A stretch of 64,000 nt of DNA from Daucus carota subsp. sativus (GCF_001625215.2 NC_030387.2:5670501-5734500), one strand, 5' to 3'. Shown: positions 22,545 to 35,477, numbered from the stretch's first letter. Program-made: numbers and translations. The notes: generated from the sequence alone by a model not told the origin.

Positions 22545-24237
22545 CAATGAAGATGTGTGGTCCGCGTTGTCTTACATTTATTTCTTCTTTTTTGAGCGTA
22601 CTTTTGCATAATTGTTAAAGTGATACATGATGAAGCAGATTATGAACACATTTTTTATAGCATATGTTGCACACATTTTGTATAAATAGAAATTGAAATA
22701 TATGTTGTATGTAAAAAGATACATACCTTATTTTATTATAAAAGCCTCAATTGAACTACTAACCGTATAATTGCACCCCAAAAATTTCTAACACCTTTGA
22801 TGTGTCTTATCCTTCTATTTTTCATATCAATTATATAGTATTTCAACGTATTATATTTTTATTGTTAATTTAAAAATATTAGATGATTATTGCTTTGATA
22901 CAGTATGTTATAACAATATCTTGTTATAAAATTTTAATTTTTTATAATTAATTTTTTGAGCTTGTCGATTAAGACTTTTAATGATTTTTCATGTAATCGT
23001 TATAAACCAGATCCCAAACAAATGATATTCTGGAATTTCAAATAGCAAAAAGAGAGTAGATATGAGTTAGGCCTCATGAAGTTCATAAAACCATGAAATA
23101 TTTAGTTCAATTAGTCGTGTAGTTACTTTTTTAGCTTTGTGCAAACTCACATTTTTAAATATTTTGATACTCGTATTTATTAGGAGTGATCAATGTGGCA
23201 TATCATGTTCAATTGTTAAAGATATATCCCGTTTAATCAGATATTAGTTTTCACCGTATCGCCTCAGATTATCCTGTTCAGAATTAATTATATTTTATTA
23301 GTTTAATTTGCAAATGATTAATTTAATTGTAGTTTGACTCATTTTATTTAACTGGTATGTTATATATCGAATGATGGCATATTAAAAATTATAGTTTTAA
23401 GACTTTAATATATATAACTTATTTCTCTGTGTTATTTTATTTAATCAAGTAAAATTTATAATTCAAATCTTTTTAGTAGTTCTTGTAAACGCGTTTTATT
23501 ATTATATGGTTGATTTTTGATTAACAATATAGGATTTCCTTAAATTCACCTTCATATCACAAGTTATAGTATTTCAAATACATATATCATCAAAATTACA
23601 TCATTTAGATATATTTTCTGACACCAAATTTGATGTATTGTCACTATTCTTAAATCTATAATTTTTTTAAAAAACGATTTAGTTACACATCAAATTCTGA
23701 ATTCATAAGTTTAAAATTAAAAAATATTCTAAATAGGAATATTCTTTCCATCACCTTATTTTGTGTTCTCCAAAATATTGTAATCTCTTTATAAATCGCC
23801 TTTTATAATAAAAGAAATTAATATGACATAGTCCATGTTGAAAACCCATCAATTTTTCCTTTCAAAGATGCTCGCTTAAACCTCAGTTTTTGTGCTTATT
23901 TCTCACATTCATGACTTAAAATTTCTATAATATTGTATCGGTGCTCGTTTAAACTATTAAGTTAGATTCGAATTCGTTCTTTTTTATTCGAATATAAATT
24001 ATATCTATTTTTAGAAATCTGAATCATGGCTCGAACCCGATTATTCATATTCTTTTTCAATTTTAAATTTATTTACGTAAATAATTAATTTATAGATATT
24101 AATCTATCATGTAAACAATATATGAGACTTAACTGAAATAATAACTTATCTCAAATAAATAAGATATTGAAACGAATATAAATATAAAGTCTTAAAGTAT
24201 GTGGTTAATGCTTTTGAGTAACAAACTAATTGTTTGT

Positions 24238-24293
24238 GCAGTTCAAGTGGTTTGAGTGATGTGTTTGTATCGGAGAGGTCCTGAGTTCGAGTC
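24238..24293 (+). other. tRNA-like pol III box A/box B segment in Helitron copy 1
   Basis: Contains an A-box-like GTTCAAGTGGTTTGAG (24241-24256) and a B-box-like GAGTTCGAGTCTT (24283-24295) at tRNA-like spacing. The two words resemble the D and T arms of a tRNA, but the rest does not fold as a cloverleaf. Best read as a tRNA-derived SINE head carried by the Helitron. Confidence 0.55.
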
Positions 24294-24656
24294 TTATGAA
24301 TAACATCTTTTTTTATATGTATGAGATGAGATTAGGTTCGGAGTTAGGCTCAGGTTCGGAGCTTGGTAATTTATTTGCTCAGGAGGGAGGCTTGACACGA
24401 ACCTGTTAGGCTATTATATATATACTAGCATAAAAGCCCGTACGAGGCACGGGGCTCTAGTTTTTGCTGTATTTTAAATAATATTCATATGTCATTATAT
24501 TGTTCTTGTACGGACCTTGAGTTTGTATTATGTTTTAAATAATATCCGTGTGTCATCATATTGTTTCGAGCGTAACTATTACGTTTTACTTTTTGACAAA
24601 ATATGTAAACATGAAAAATGTAATATATGAAAGCTTGCATTAATAGTAATAATAAG

Positions 24657-24975
24657 TACTATTCCCTCCATTCCATTTTATATGACCCTTATTCCTTTTT
24701 GAGACATCTCTAACTAAAATAATGAACTTATTATACTTACTATTTTTAAACACTACTTATCACTATTACACACACTACTTCTCTATTTTATACTCTTTTA
24801 TATTAAATAAACACTATTACACTCACTACTTACCATCACTATCTCAAATCTATTATTAAATTTTGATATATTCCACCATTTTACCCATTTTCCAACTAAA
24901 TTTCCTCTTTTTTACTACTTTTTTCTTAATCTCCGTGAAAGTCAAATAAGATCACTTAAAATAGGACGAAGGGAG
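24657..24975. mobile_element. Stowaway-type MITE inside Helitron copy 2
   Basis: Orthologous to the copy-1 MITE: begins CTATTCCCTCC and ends GGACGAAGGGAG/TA. It is slightly shorter because it lacks the T run seen in copy 1. Confidence 0.8.
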
Positions 24976-26967
24976 TATATTTTTAAAAAAAATTATAGAT
25001 CAAAAACTACATTTGAACTGATATTTCTATATTCAAATTCGTTAGGATATAGAGACCATTATCATATTATCAATGTTCAAAATTATATTCGAAATTAATA
25101 CTGAAATTTTAAATTTTAAATATATTATACCTCATTAAAAGTATCTGTAATTTATTGTTGAAATTATTAAATTATTTCAACTAATATACCATGATTTTGA
25201 TGAAAACCTGTTTTTGATATGTGAATTACGATATCCTAAATCATGATTAAATGAAGATGTGTGGTACGCGTCGCCCTACATTTATTTCTTCTTTTTTGAG
25301 CGTACGTTTGCATAATTGTTAAAGTGATACATGATGGATCATCAACACATTCTTTTTAGCATATGTTGCACACATTTTGTATAAATAAAAATTGAAACAT
25401 ATGTTGTACGTAAAAAGACATGTACCTTATTTTATTATAAAAGTATCAATTGAACTATTAACCATATAATTGCACCCCAAAAATTTCTGACACCTTTGAT
25501 GTGTCTTATCCTTTTATTTTTCATATCAATTATATAGTACTTCAATGTATTGTATTTTTATTGTTAATTTAAAAATATTAGATGAATATTACTTTGATAC
25601 AGTATGTTATAACATTATCTCGTTATAAAATTTTAATTTTCTATAATTAGTTTTTTGAGCTTGTCTATTAAGACTTTTAATGATTTTTCATGTAATCGTT
25701 ATAAAACAGATCTCAAACAAATGATTTTATGGAATTTCAAATAGCAAAAAGAGAGTAGATATGAGTTAGGCATCATGAAGTTCATAAAACCATAAAATAT
25801 TTAGTTCAATTAGTCGTGTAGTTACTTTTTTAGCTTTGTGCAAACTCACATTTTTAATATTTTGATACTCGTATTTATTAGGAGTGATCAATGTGGCATA
25901 TCATGTTCAATTGTTAAAGATCAAGTTATATATTCGATATTTTGAATCATGAAAAAACTATTCTTGTTCTAGTCCCGTTTAATCAGATATTAGTTTCACC
26001 GTATCGCGTCAGATTATCCGGTTCAGAATTAATTATATTTTATTAGTTTAATTTGTAAATGATTAATTTAACTGTAGTTTGAATCATTTTATTTAACTGG
26101 TATGTTATATATTGGATGATGGCATATTAAAAATTATAGTTTTAAGACTTTAATATATATAACTTATTTCTCTGTGTTATTTTATTTAACAAAGTAAAAT
26201 TTATAACTCAAATCTTTTTAGTAGTTCTCATAAACGCGTTTTATTATTATGTATTTGACTTTTGATTAACAATATAAAATTTCCTTAAATTCACCTTCAT
26301 ATCACAAGTTATAGTATTTCAAATACATATATCATCAAAATTATATCATTTAGATATATTTTCCGACACCAAATTTGATGTATTGTCACTATCCTTATAT
26401 CTATAATTTTTTTTAAAAAAGATTTAGTTACACATCAAATTCTGAATTCATAAGTTTAAAATAAAAAAATATTCTACATAGGAATATTCTTTCAGTCACC
26501 TTATTTCGTGTTCTCCAAAATATTGTAATCTCTTTATAAATTGCCTTTTATAATAAAAAAATTAATATGACATAGCCCATGTTGAAAGCCCATCAATTTT
26601 TCCTTTCAAAGATGCTCGCTTAAACCTCAGTTTTTGTGCTTATTTCTCACATTCATGACTTAAAATTTCTATAATATTGTATCGGTGCTCGTTTAAACTA
26701 TTAAGTTAGATTTGAATTCGAATACGAATTATATCTATTTTTTGAAATCCGAATCATGGCATGAACCCGATTATTCATATTTTTTTAATTTTTAATTTAT
26801 TTATGTAAATAATTAATTTATAGATATTAATCTATCATGTAAACAATATATGAGACTTAACTGAAATAATAACTCATCTCAAATAAATAAGATATTGAGA
26901 CGAATATAAATACAAAAGTTTTAAAGTATGTGATTAATGCTTTTGAGTAATAAACTAATTGTTTGTG

Positions 26968-27022
26968 TAGCTCAAGTGGTTTGAGTGATTTATTTGTATT
27001 GGAGAGGTCCCGAGTTCGAGTC
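26968..27022 (+). other. tRNA-like pol III box A/box B segment in Helitron copy 2
   Basis: TAGCTCAAGTGGTTTGAG (A-box-like) and GAGTTCGAGTC (B-box-like) are separated by about 30 nt, better preserved than in copy 1. A T-rich stretch follows and could stop pol III. Confidence 0.6.
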
Positions 27023-27158
27023 TCATGAATAACATCTTTTTTTTTATATATATGAGAAGATATTAGGTTCGGAGTTAGGCTCAGGTTCGGAGCTAGGTAA
27101 TTTATTTGCTCAGGAGGGAGGCTTGACACGAACCTGTTGGGCTACTATATATATAAGT

Positions 27159-27160
<2 letters not shown>

Positions 27161-27203
<43 letters not shown>
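27161..27203. repeat. (AT)n microsatellite at the Helitron 5' end
   Basis: About 43 bp of alternating AT immediately outside the Helitron, fitting AT-dinucleotide target choice. Confidence 0.9.
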
Positions 27204-27207
<4 letters not shown>

Positions 27208-27823
27208 TAGATCCTATTAACAATAGTTGGTGTTACATGGATATAAATTTCTCCTTTCTAAATTAGATTTGCTAGTTAACTTTCAGCATGTAGTTAAAAA
27301 CGCATTGACAGTCCGGTTCCATAATTTATTTTTCTAAATTTTCTTTTATAAACTAATATTTATATTTAAAACTTCATTTACAAAAGTAAAATTTAGGAAA
27401 TAAATTATATAGATCAAGCATTTATTTGGGAAGGACTGAGTATTATATTATCAAAGAAAATCTCACATTTATATTAAAGATTCTTAAATGAAGTGGGGAA
27501 TTTTTCATTCAATAAAATATAAAAGCAATTAAATGTTGACGCTATGAGAATGATACGTTACCCATGAAATTCAAATCGATAATCCTCCGTTTTTCTTTTA
27601 CATATAGTACTTGATACAAGATATGAAATTGCATGCACCGGATGAGCTTATATTCACCCATTTTCGTATACGGAATTCGTGTATATCCAGTCCTTGCATC
27701 ACTAAATAACTTGTTTCTGATCTCAAGTTAAACTTATAGTTAGAGACTATAATACAGATTACTTACAACTTTCTCATCTTTACACTCATATACAAGCTGC
27801 CTATCTATGTGTGTATTTATGAT
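27204..27823. other. Intergenic; 3' UTR of the PHO1 gene at the right end
   Basis: AT-rich without open frames. The last 200-300 bases should be the 3' untranslated region of the minus-strand PHO1 gene, whose stop is at 27824-27826. Confidence 0.5.
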
Positions 27824-30800
27824 CTAGGTGTCATCCTCGTCGTCTTCGTAGTTGAATGGTAGCGGCACGGATTTAAATGCACGGTACTTCCCAGCATTGT
27901 TCAAGTGTTCATTTTCCAACCTTGATAATGTATATAAAAGAATAAAAAAAATTAATAACATTCACAAGAATTAACAAAATATATATAATGATGGGTAAAT
28001 TAAGGCTAGGTTATTAACCTGAAGAAGTTCCAGACACCGCGACGAATGATTTCCAGAATAGCTATAACTGCGATCATGCTTTGTCTATGAAGGAAAGGAA
28101 GTTCCAAGTCCAGAACCATTTGGATCCATGAAAACCGCAGCAACACATTCAAGGCCTGGAAAGTGGAAACATATGTATTATGAGGGTCGCGTTCTGTGGA
28201 GAACACGTTTTAGCTTGAGAATACTATTGTTCTGTTGCACAATACAATATTAAAAAACTAAAATAACTACAAAACTATTCTTCTGCACTTTTTGAAAAGT
28301 GTAGAACAACTGTTCTCGTTATTCTCATAAGCAAACTGTTCTTACTCGAATCACTGCCTGTATTATGAATTATGTATAGAGTGATTAATTATGAATAAAA
28401 ATATATTGTAGAGAAATTATATTATGTTCTTACAATGGCAGCGAAGTATACACTTTTGTAAGGGACAAGGAGCTTGTCTCGGAGCCAGGGGTTTGTGGAT
28501 TTTCGGTTGAGAAGCCCCCAATCGTAGATAATGTCCCAGTATGTAGCCACTATTCCGGCTACAACAGAGGTGATCCAAGCTATGATATACCATTCGTTAC
28601 TATTGTTTCTGCCGTATGCTGTTCTGGTCACGAACGATACAATGATCGAGAAATATTTCAGTGAATTCCATCCCTGTACTGCATCTTTTTCTTCGAAGAA
28701 CCGCCTCACACACTGATGATTGAAACGGGCAGTCATTATTAAAGAACATATATATAGGGTTGTGTTCTATGAAAAACACGTTTTAGTTTCTGAAACTATT
28801 GCTGTGTTACAAAGCAATACAACATTGAAAATATGAAATATCTGCAAACAATTGTTCTCCCATATATTTGGGGGGTGTATCTGTATTCAACTGAGATTTT
28901 AATGGATTATTTTTAATTTATGAATTTTAATGGATTGTATGTGATTTTGATTCTGTTTGAATTTTTGATAAAATGTCATTGTGTTGTGTGTATATTTGTA
29001 AGTTAGAATATTACCTGAAGCATACGCCACCAAAATGGAACCGCGGCTAAGATGTAACTGAAGGTACTGTAAGCATCATTTTTATCGCAGCTGTTCTCTC
29101 TATGTCTGTAGTCACCGGAGGTGTAGTAACAAATGTAGAACTCGATGCTTCTGAAAGCTTGAACCTGGCTGGTAAGTTGATCAGCCACGAAAAAATCCGA
29201 AAGCACAACCTGCAGCACATGCAACCATGCAGATCGATAAAATTAATACAAGTTTTTAAATGTTTTGTCAATTTGTTTCTGAATATAAGGATCTTGGCGA
29301 TCAAGGTACCTTGTATAATGGTGCAAGGAAGACGTGAATTACGCAGGTAAGGAAGAAGTAGCGACTGGAGCGATATACAATGTTGAATGGGCAGATCATC
29401 ACGGCAAATATGAACTGCAGATCGATAAAAACAAATCATCAAAAAACGGAGTATATTAAATATTGAATTTACATAATTTATTAATGATAGATGAACTTAC
29501 AATCACTAAGATTAGGGGAACAAGCTCTGTGAGTTGTTTGTAGTCTTTAGTTTTAGGATCCATTTCCATGTCAAGATTTACATGAATGCTTCCTAATGCC
29601 AGCACCGAGAGAGCGAAACTCACTAGGAGCACTTCTCGGTAACCTAATTCAGTTCCAGCCTTGAACCCAAATATGAACTGATAGTTTACTTTGTATTTCT
29701 TCCAGAAATATATGTTCCCCGCATAGAACAGCATGTGCAACACAATGAACCCGAAGAAGCTGTGAATATGATTCAGGATCATAAGCCTTATATATATCTA
29801 AGACAAGCATAATAGTAGAAATAATTATAACTTGTTTAAAACACACCTGTATAATGGAAACATGGTTTCCATATACCGTCCACGGCCTTCCTTCTCAAAA
29901 ATGTTACGAGTTCGTATGGTTAGAATGAGTGCGAAGATAAGAGCTACTGTACAACCAGCAAAGAATCCTGAAATGATTTGCACGCCATCGAGTAGAAGCA
30001 TTAGTTAGTTGATGATAACTAGTGAAGGGTAAACTTACTTAAAATATATACGGAAGTACCTAAAGAAGCAGACACTTTATGATTTTCCCTTTTGATCTTT
30101 GGTCTCAGTGTGTTGAGCCCTTTCTTTCGATTTCCATTGACAAAATGCTTGATATATGTCGCTTCGACCCTGTCAAGGAGCTTCGTAATCACCTGGCATA
30201 TCCATTATTCACATGTCATTTAGCTCATACAATTAACATGTCTATATATACGTATAGGCAGAGGCGGAACCAAGAGGGCTAACCTAGGTTGAGCCCTAGC
30301 TGAACTTTAAAATTTAGTAGATCGATTGATTTTTTTATTGTGTAAAGTGTTTTATAAGCTCCTGTGGCATCCAAAATGTTAACGATCCGCCTTTTGTAGC
30401 CACATAATTATAAAGTAATTATAAGTATATAATGACTTAGTGAAAATTAGGTTAATTACCTCATCGGAGCTGCCTATGTAGGAGGTATCAACCATTCGTA
30501 GGTACGACTTGGATGCATTTCTTGAAGTGATCTGTAGATAAATGAATCAAATTTACGCGTCATTAGCATAGCAATAAGCAATCCAAATTCAAATTCCAAC
30601 CTACAAGCGACTAAGACACAAACTTCCACAGTAACAACGACAGAACTGCCTGGACTTGACTGTTAAAAATGTGACTTCCGTACCTTGTCATACTTCTTCA
30701 TGATCTTGGAAAATGCCAGAATATTCATGAAGCTGTTCACATTGAGCACAAATCAAACGACGAAACAGTGAGCCACGTATACACTTATGATTGAATCGCG

Positions 30801-31924
30801 TGAGAATCTGAAAGAAATGATGATTTGAAGATCAACTTAATTAGTTAATTACCTGAAACTTTTGAGAAGTCTAAGCTTGTTGTAAAACTCAATAAACGCT
30901 CTTCTGAGCTGATCTTCAATTTTACTGAGATTTTCTGCACTAAATTTTAAATCTGTCTGAATGGGAACGTTAAGGACGCCTTTGATCGTCGGGAGAGGCG
31001 TGTCGGTGTGTTTGTTGAATCTGACACGGTTAAGTATCTCTAGTGAAGCCGGTTTACCAGTAACATTGAACCTATTACTAGGATTATTACTTGTGCTGAT
31101 TGTTACTTCTTGAACAATTCGGTGTGACGAATGATTCTCTTCTTGCGGAGAATCATCTTGTTGTGAGGATTCTCTTACACTCGTTCCTCTGAGTGATTTA
31201 TCCTCGTCTATTTTATCCATATGCTCCGCCATTCTTTCTGCACATCAATAACCACAATTAATATTCGTCAATATCTCGAAAAATCAATTGCTGTGCTCAT
31301 GCAATTCGAATACTTACTGCTGTGCCTCCTCCCGGAGGAAGATACCGAAGCTGATAGAGCCGCAGAAGAAGACGCGACAGCGGAAACAAGATTATCCATA
31401 TCGACCGCGGTCTCAAACCAAGCATGCTTCGGATTCTCCACTTTGATCCGAAAAGCAATCAAAGCATCCATCTGTCTATTCAACTCATCAGCCTCCTTCA
31501 TCACTTCCTCAACTTTAGCCTTATAAAATCTGTTCACTTTATTAAACTCATCGTCAAGCCTCTTAAAATAAACAAGCTCGTACTCTCCCCCATCCTCCTC
31601 CGTCCTCAGAAACGTCGTAACATAGCCCTCATCTCCATCCGATCTCCTCACACTATTCACTAAAATCGCGTGACTCTCCGTGTCATCATGGCGCCGACTG
31701 CTGAAACTCCGCATCGACATGGTTCTCTGAACCGAAGTGAGACCGCTGAAGGTTCGGTAGTGCGAGAGAGCCCGCGGCAGACCGGGCGGGTTCGAGGGAG
31801 GAGGCCGAACCTTAAGCCTATAATGCTGAATATCTTTTAGAAGACTTTTGAGAAATTCATAATCCACGTAGGCTCCCTGCCATTCGGGCACCATCTGCGA
31901 CTTCAATTCTTTCCCGAACTTCAT
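27824..31924 (-). CDS. SPX-EXS phosphate exporter, PHO1 family (PHO1;H3-like)
   Basis: Twelve exons join in frame to give 812 aa, normal for the family: 31924-31318, 31237-30853, 30732-30684, 30531-30460, 30192-30060, 29967-29847, 29759-29501, 29414-29310, 29209-29015, 28712-28434, 28155-28019, 27920-27824. The start [16 protein letters not shown] is the first SPX helix, and [11 protein letters not shown] (exon 3) is the basic SPX surface that binds inositol pyrophosphates. Membrane segments begin near residue 415; the C-terminal EXS domain includes [30 protein letters not shown] and LRFSWIQ. It ends [17 protein letters not shown]1 proteins export phosphate across Golgi/endosomal and plasma membranes and load xylem; clade members may differ in role. 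MKFGKE rather than MVKFSKE suggests the PHO1;H2-H6/H10 branch. No break or missing motif seen. Confidence 0.95.
28870..28982. mobile_element. Harbinger MITE fragment in a PHO1 intron
   Basis: GGGGGTGTATCTGTATTCAA followed by TGAGATTTTAATGGATT matches, in reverse orientation, one end of the complete MITE at 57334-57802. It lies in the intron between exons 9 and 10, and only one terminus is present. Confidence 0.7.
30258..30405. repeat. Possible hAT-type MITE in a PHO1 intron
   Basis: Begins GGCAGAGGCGGAACCAAGAG and ends near GATCCGCCTTTTG. The GGCGGA/TCCGCC words form a short inverted repeat, similar to the ends of the hAT remnant at 35760-36925. The target duplication is not clear. Confidence 0.4.
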
Positions 31925-33991
31925 ATTTAAAAGACGAGAGATAAGTAAAGAAGAAGCGAGGGATGAGCAGATGACAGAGATAAGAGGGGTCTGTATGAAA
32001 ATTGCATGTGAGAATTGAAATGAAAAGTACGTGTATATATAAAGGGAGAGAGGACGGTGTAGCTATCAAATAGTAGTACCTTTCCCGGTTGGGCAAAATC
32101 AAACGCGGGGGTAGAAATAAGCCGAGTCAAAAACCACGATATATTTTTCATTTGTTTGTTGAAAAATTTCCCACATTATGCCGACTTTAAGATCTTTGTG
32201 TTATGTTTATAAAATTATGATCACTCCCGTTCCATTTTATTTCCTCTTTTGTGATGCAAGCCCTCACGATGGGCCTTTTTCGCCTTTGCTAATACAATAC
32301 AGTATGTTGTACTCAAATCTTTTATATTAATATAAATCGCACACATGGGAGAATTTTATAAATTAATCGAGTCGGAAGAATCGATAAGTAATTATATTTT
32401 ATCAACAGATAATGAGTAAGTTTGTAAGACCGTCTACTATCCATGATACTAAAATAATGTAGGTATGATATTATTTTAGTGTCAAAATCACATAATTTAT
32501 AAAATACGCTAATCTATATAGACTGTAATTTACACTAAAATAATCATTTTATATAAGAGAAGTAATAAATTGTTCGGTAATTTATACTAAAAATGATTTT
32601 CTTATAAAATAAAAGTAATAAATTGTTTTGGACACTATATTAATTTAACTAAAACAAATTTGTTTCATTAACACAAACAACTTTAACATCGCGGTATTAG
32701 ATTAGCTAACAAAATGACTCGGTAAATTAGCTAGCTATGTAAAAAAATCAATATTATATTAATGCTATTGCTTAATTGAGTTAACTGTCTAACTAACTGA
32801 ACCTTAACACTATATACTGATATATTCATTAAGTTATATATATATATATGCTTCTTGACTTGCTATCAACGTGAATCACCTTGTTTTGACGTTGTCCAAG
32901 TTCTAGTTAAAAAGAAAGCACAAAGATCAATCGTTAGCTATATAGGATATTATGTACGTGAATGACCAATGTTTTTGATTGCGGAGTTACTTTAATAAAA
33001 AATGAATGAATAAAAGTAATGTTCCCTTAAACTTGGGTGTTAAGAACATTTGTCATGTTAATGGGGTGATCGAGTCAAAGGTGAAAACTTAGCTTTCAAA
33101 TCGTCTGAGGTCAAATAGGAGACTATTCAATTCATCTTCTAGTTAAAAGCATGCAAGTCTTTCTCTACATGCTGTTTTGTTGCGGCACCCACTATAGCGA
33201 ACTTGAAACGAGAGGTACGTGTGTACTTTTCTTGGGATAAATTCTACGTATCGTTGTCGGGGCATCTTTGATCACAAATTTAAATTTCATATTTTTTCGT
33301 TTTCAATTTTATTAATGAAATAATCAATCTCCAATCATTTATTACTTTATTTTATATATAAAATCATCTACTATATTACTCTGTATATGAAGTTGCACTA
33401 TGCATATAAAGCAAAAATTGTTTCATTTATAAAATGAAGTAACAGTCCGATATCAAATTAAGATTTAAAATGAAAAAAATGAAAAACGAAGATGAAGTTA
33501 CTTTATTTATAAAATTGTGATCGAAGATGGTCTTAACCACCGTAAAATATTTTCTAAGTTTAGTTACAACAGCAGTGGATCAGATTAACCTGTGTGTTGT
33601 ATAATAACTTGCTCAGCAATTAACTAATTGTCCTCGTCTTTGCAGTTTTGTCAGCCAAGAAATAATACTGGACTGATGCAGTTTTTCACGAAATAGAGGT
33701 ACATTCATAGTATTCAAAAGTCTGAAAACTTACCGTGTCCGTCTAGAATGTACTATGACAATAGTCCATTTTACGATTCGTATTTTCAAATTTGTGAGCA
33801 GCTAAAGTAACTGAAATATCTGATGAAAGTAGCTGACACAAATATATAAATAAAATAACTGAAATGAATAATGGTATAAAGAGTCTCAGATTCATAGTAA
33901 TTCTTGAAGTGGGAAATTTAAAATTTTAAGCCGAAAAATATATCATGTGAGCATTAAAGAACTAACGTGGATCCTTTTACAAAAAATTAAT
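31925..33991. other. PHO1 promoter side and AT-rich spacer; no gene
   Basis: 31925-32130 probably holds the PHO1 leader and core promoter. The rest is AT-rich with only short chance open frames. A region near 32430-32640 has repeated words (CTAAAATAAT, AGTAATAAATTGTT) that suggest an old MITE, but ends were not found. Confidence 0.45.
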
Positions 33992-35477
33992 GAGTAATGC
34001 TACATGCACATAAACGGATACAGAAATTTTATACAGAATGATGTGGCAGCGCCACCTTTGCATAACATTAATTACTTTTGTCTGCCACTATACTTAATAC
34101 ACCTACTTTCTTTTTCATTTTCTCATCTAAATATTGAAATCGATTTGATTTTTGAGTTCACTTATAAAATATTATTCTTACTTTTTACTTTTCTTGCTCT
34201 TTTCACTTTTTCTATTATACATATCCTATCCTTATATATTTAATACTTGTACAATTTTTATATTATTTATTTTTCACTAGTATTTTTTATTTTTACATTT
34301 AATACTTGTATAATTTTATGTTTAACTCTTTATATCAACTTATCAAGTGAAAACTTGAAACTATTTGATATTTACACTACTTACAAAAAATTAAATTTTT
34401 ATACTTCTTATTTTTATTCTCTTATCTAAAAAACGAAACTATTTGATGTTTAGTTCACTTAAAAAAATTATTTTTTCTACTTCTTACCCTTTTCATTTTT
34501 TTATTATTTTTATCTTTCTTATCTTTTGTTATTTTTTTAACTGTGATACTAGTTTTAACTTTTTAAGTCTAATTTTTTATATCAAATTCCCAAAAAAAAT
34601 AATTTGTTACCCGTATCGATCACTATATTTGTATATCTGTTTTTTATTTTCATTTTGTTATCCAAAGATTGAAATTGATTCGACGTTTAGTTCACTTGTG
34701 AAAAAAATATTTTTGTACTTTCAACTTCTTATACTTCTCACATTTTTATTATTTATATTTTTCTTATATTATTTATTTTTACTTGTAATACTAGTTAGCA
34801 TCACTTATCTAGTAGTGATGATAATTAAAAAAGATACAAATAATAGAAAAAGTGAAAAGTGTAAGAAGTTAAAACACAAAAATAATTTTTTTCTAAGTGA
34901 ACTAAATGTCAAATCATTTTCAGTTTTTGGATAACAAAGCGAAAATAAAAGATACAAATATAGTAGCCGAGAAGAGTAATTTTTTTTGAGAATTTGATAT
35001 AAAAAATTAGCATAAAAAGTTATAACTAATATTGCATGTAATAAAAAAAGTGAAAAGTGTAAGAAATTGAAAAAATAAGAATAATTTTTTTGTCAGTGAA
35101 CTAAACATCAAATAGTTTCAAATTTTCTCCTAGAAATTGATATAAAAAATTAGATATAAAAGTTATATAAGAATTAAATGTAAAAGGTAAATAATATAAA
35201 TGAAAAATAAATAATATAAAAAGCTATACAAGTATTAAATATAAAAAGATATGAATAATAAAAAAATGAAAAAAATAAATACTAAAACTAATATTTTATA
35301 GGTGAACTGAGGAACCAAGTAAATCTGAATATCTATATAACATATCTAACAATGAAAAAGAAAGTAGGTGTATATGTATAGTGGCAGACAAGAGTAATTA
35401 ATGTTATGCAGAGGTGGCGCTGCCACATCATTCTGTATAAAATTTCTATATCCATTTATGTGCATGTAGCATTACTC
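33992..35477. mobile_element. 1.49-kb foldback (hairpin) MITE with 9-bp target duplication
   Basis: The first ~150 bp (GAGTAATGCTACATGCAC onward, including GATGTGGCAGCGCCACC) are repeated inverted at the right end (reading GGTGGCGCTGCCACATC, then GTGCATGTAGCATTACTC). The interior continues the palindrome, so left and right halves pair around a centre near 34810. It is flanked by AAAATTAAT at 33983-33991 and 35478-35486. A 9-bp duplication with long TIRs points to Mutator-superfamily mobilisation. The left arm has internal repeats of a TTCACTT...TTTTTATTAT block. The hydrophobic open frames inside are by-products of T-rich DNA. Confidence 0.88.

Larger units (their letters stand above)
21530..24424 (-). 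mobile_element. Non-autonomous Helitron, copy 1 (5' tip missing)
   Basis: Read on the minus strand, the element ends in CTAG followed by T, the Helitron CTRR/T rule. A short GC-rich hairpin (GCTCGTGC CTC GCACGGGC) lies about 8 nt before that end, as expected for a Helitron 3' terminus. The 5' end begins in TATATATATAATAGCC, lacking the first few bases (TCTACT) present in copy 2. It carries a Stowaway MITE, a CACTA-end fragment and a tRNA-like segment. No RepHel protein is encoded, so it would need a helper. It is joined directly to copy 2. Confidence 0.75.
24425..27161 (-). mobile_element. Non-autonomous Helitron, copy 2 (complete ends)
   Basis: Minus-strand 5' end A/TCTACTTATATATATAG and 3' end CTAG/T, with a hairpin (CCCCGTGC CTC GTACGGGC) about 9 nt before CTAG. 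These match the A/TC...CTRR/T insertion rule. It aligns with copy 1 over nearly its whole length with scattered substitutions and small indels. It lacks the CACTA fragment but has about 50 bp near 25920 (AAGTTATATATTCGATATTT) missing from copy 1. No coding capacity. Confidence 0.8.

Noticed and set aside
24238..24293. Functional tRNA gene
   Set aside because: Only A- and B-box-like words are present; acceptor stem, anticodon arm and full cloverleaf are absent.
21530..27161. LTR retrotransposon with two long direct repeats
   Set aside because: The 2.7-2.9 kb direct repeats are contiguous with nothing between, lack TG...CA ends, and instead show Helitron TC/CTAG ends and hairpins.
34004..34934. 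Three hydrophobic plus-strand open frames (79, 60 and 163 aa)
   Set aside because: They lie in the T-rich arm of the foldback element. Phe/Leu/Ile-rich translation is what T-rich DNA gives by chance; no start context or family.
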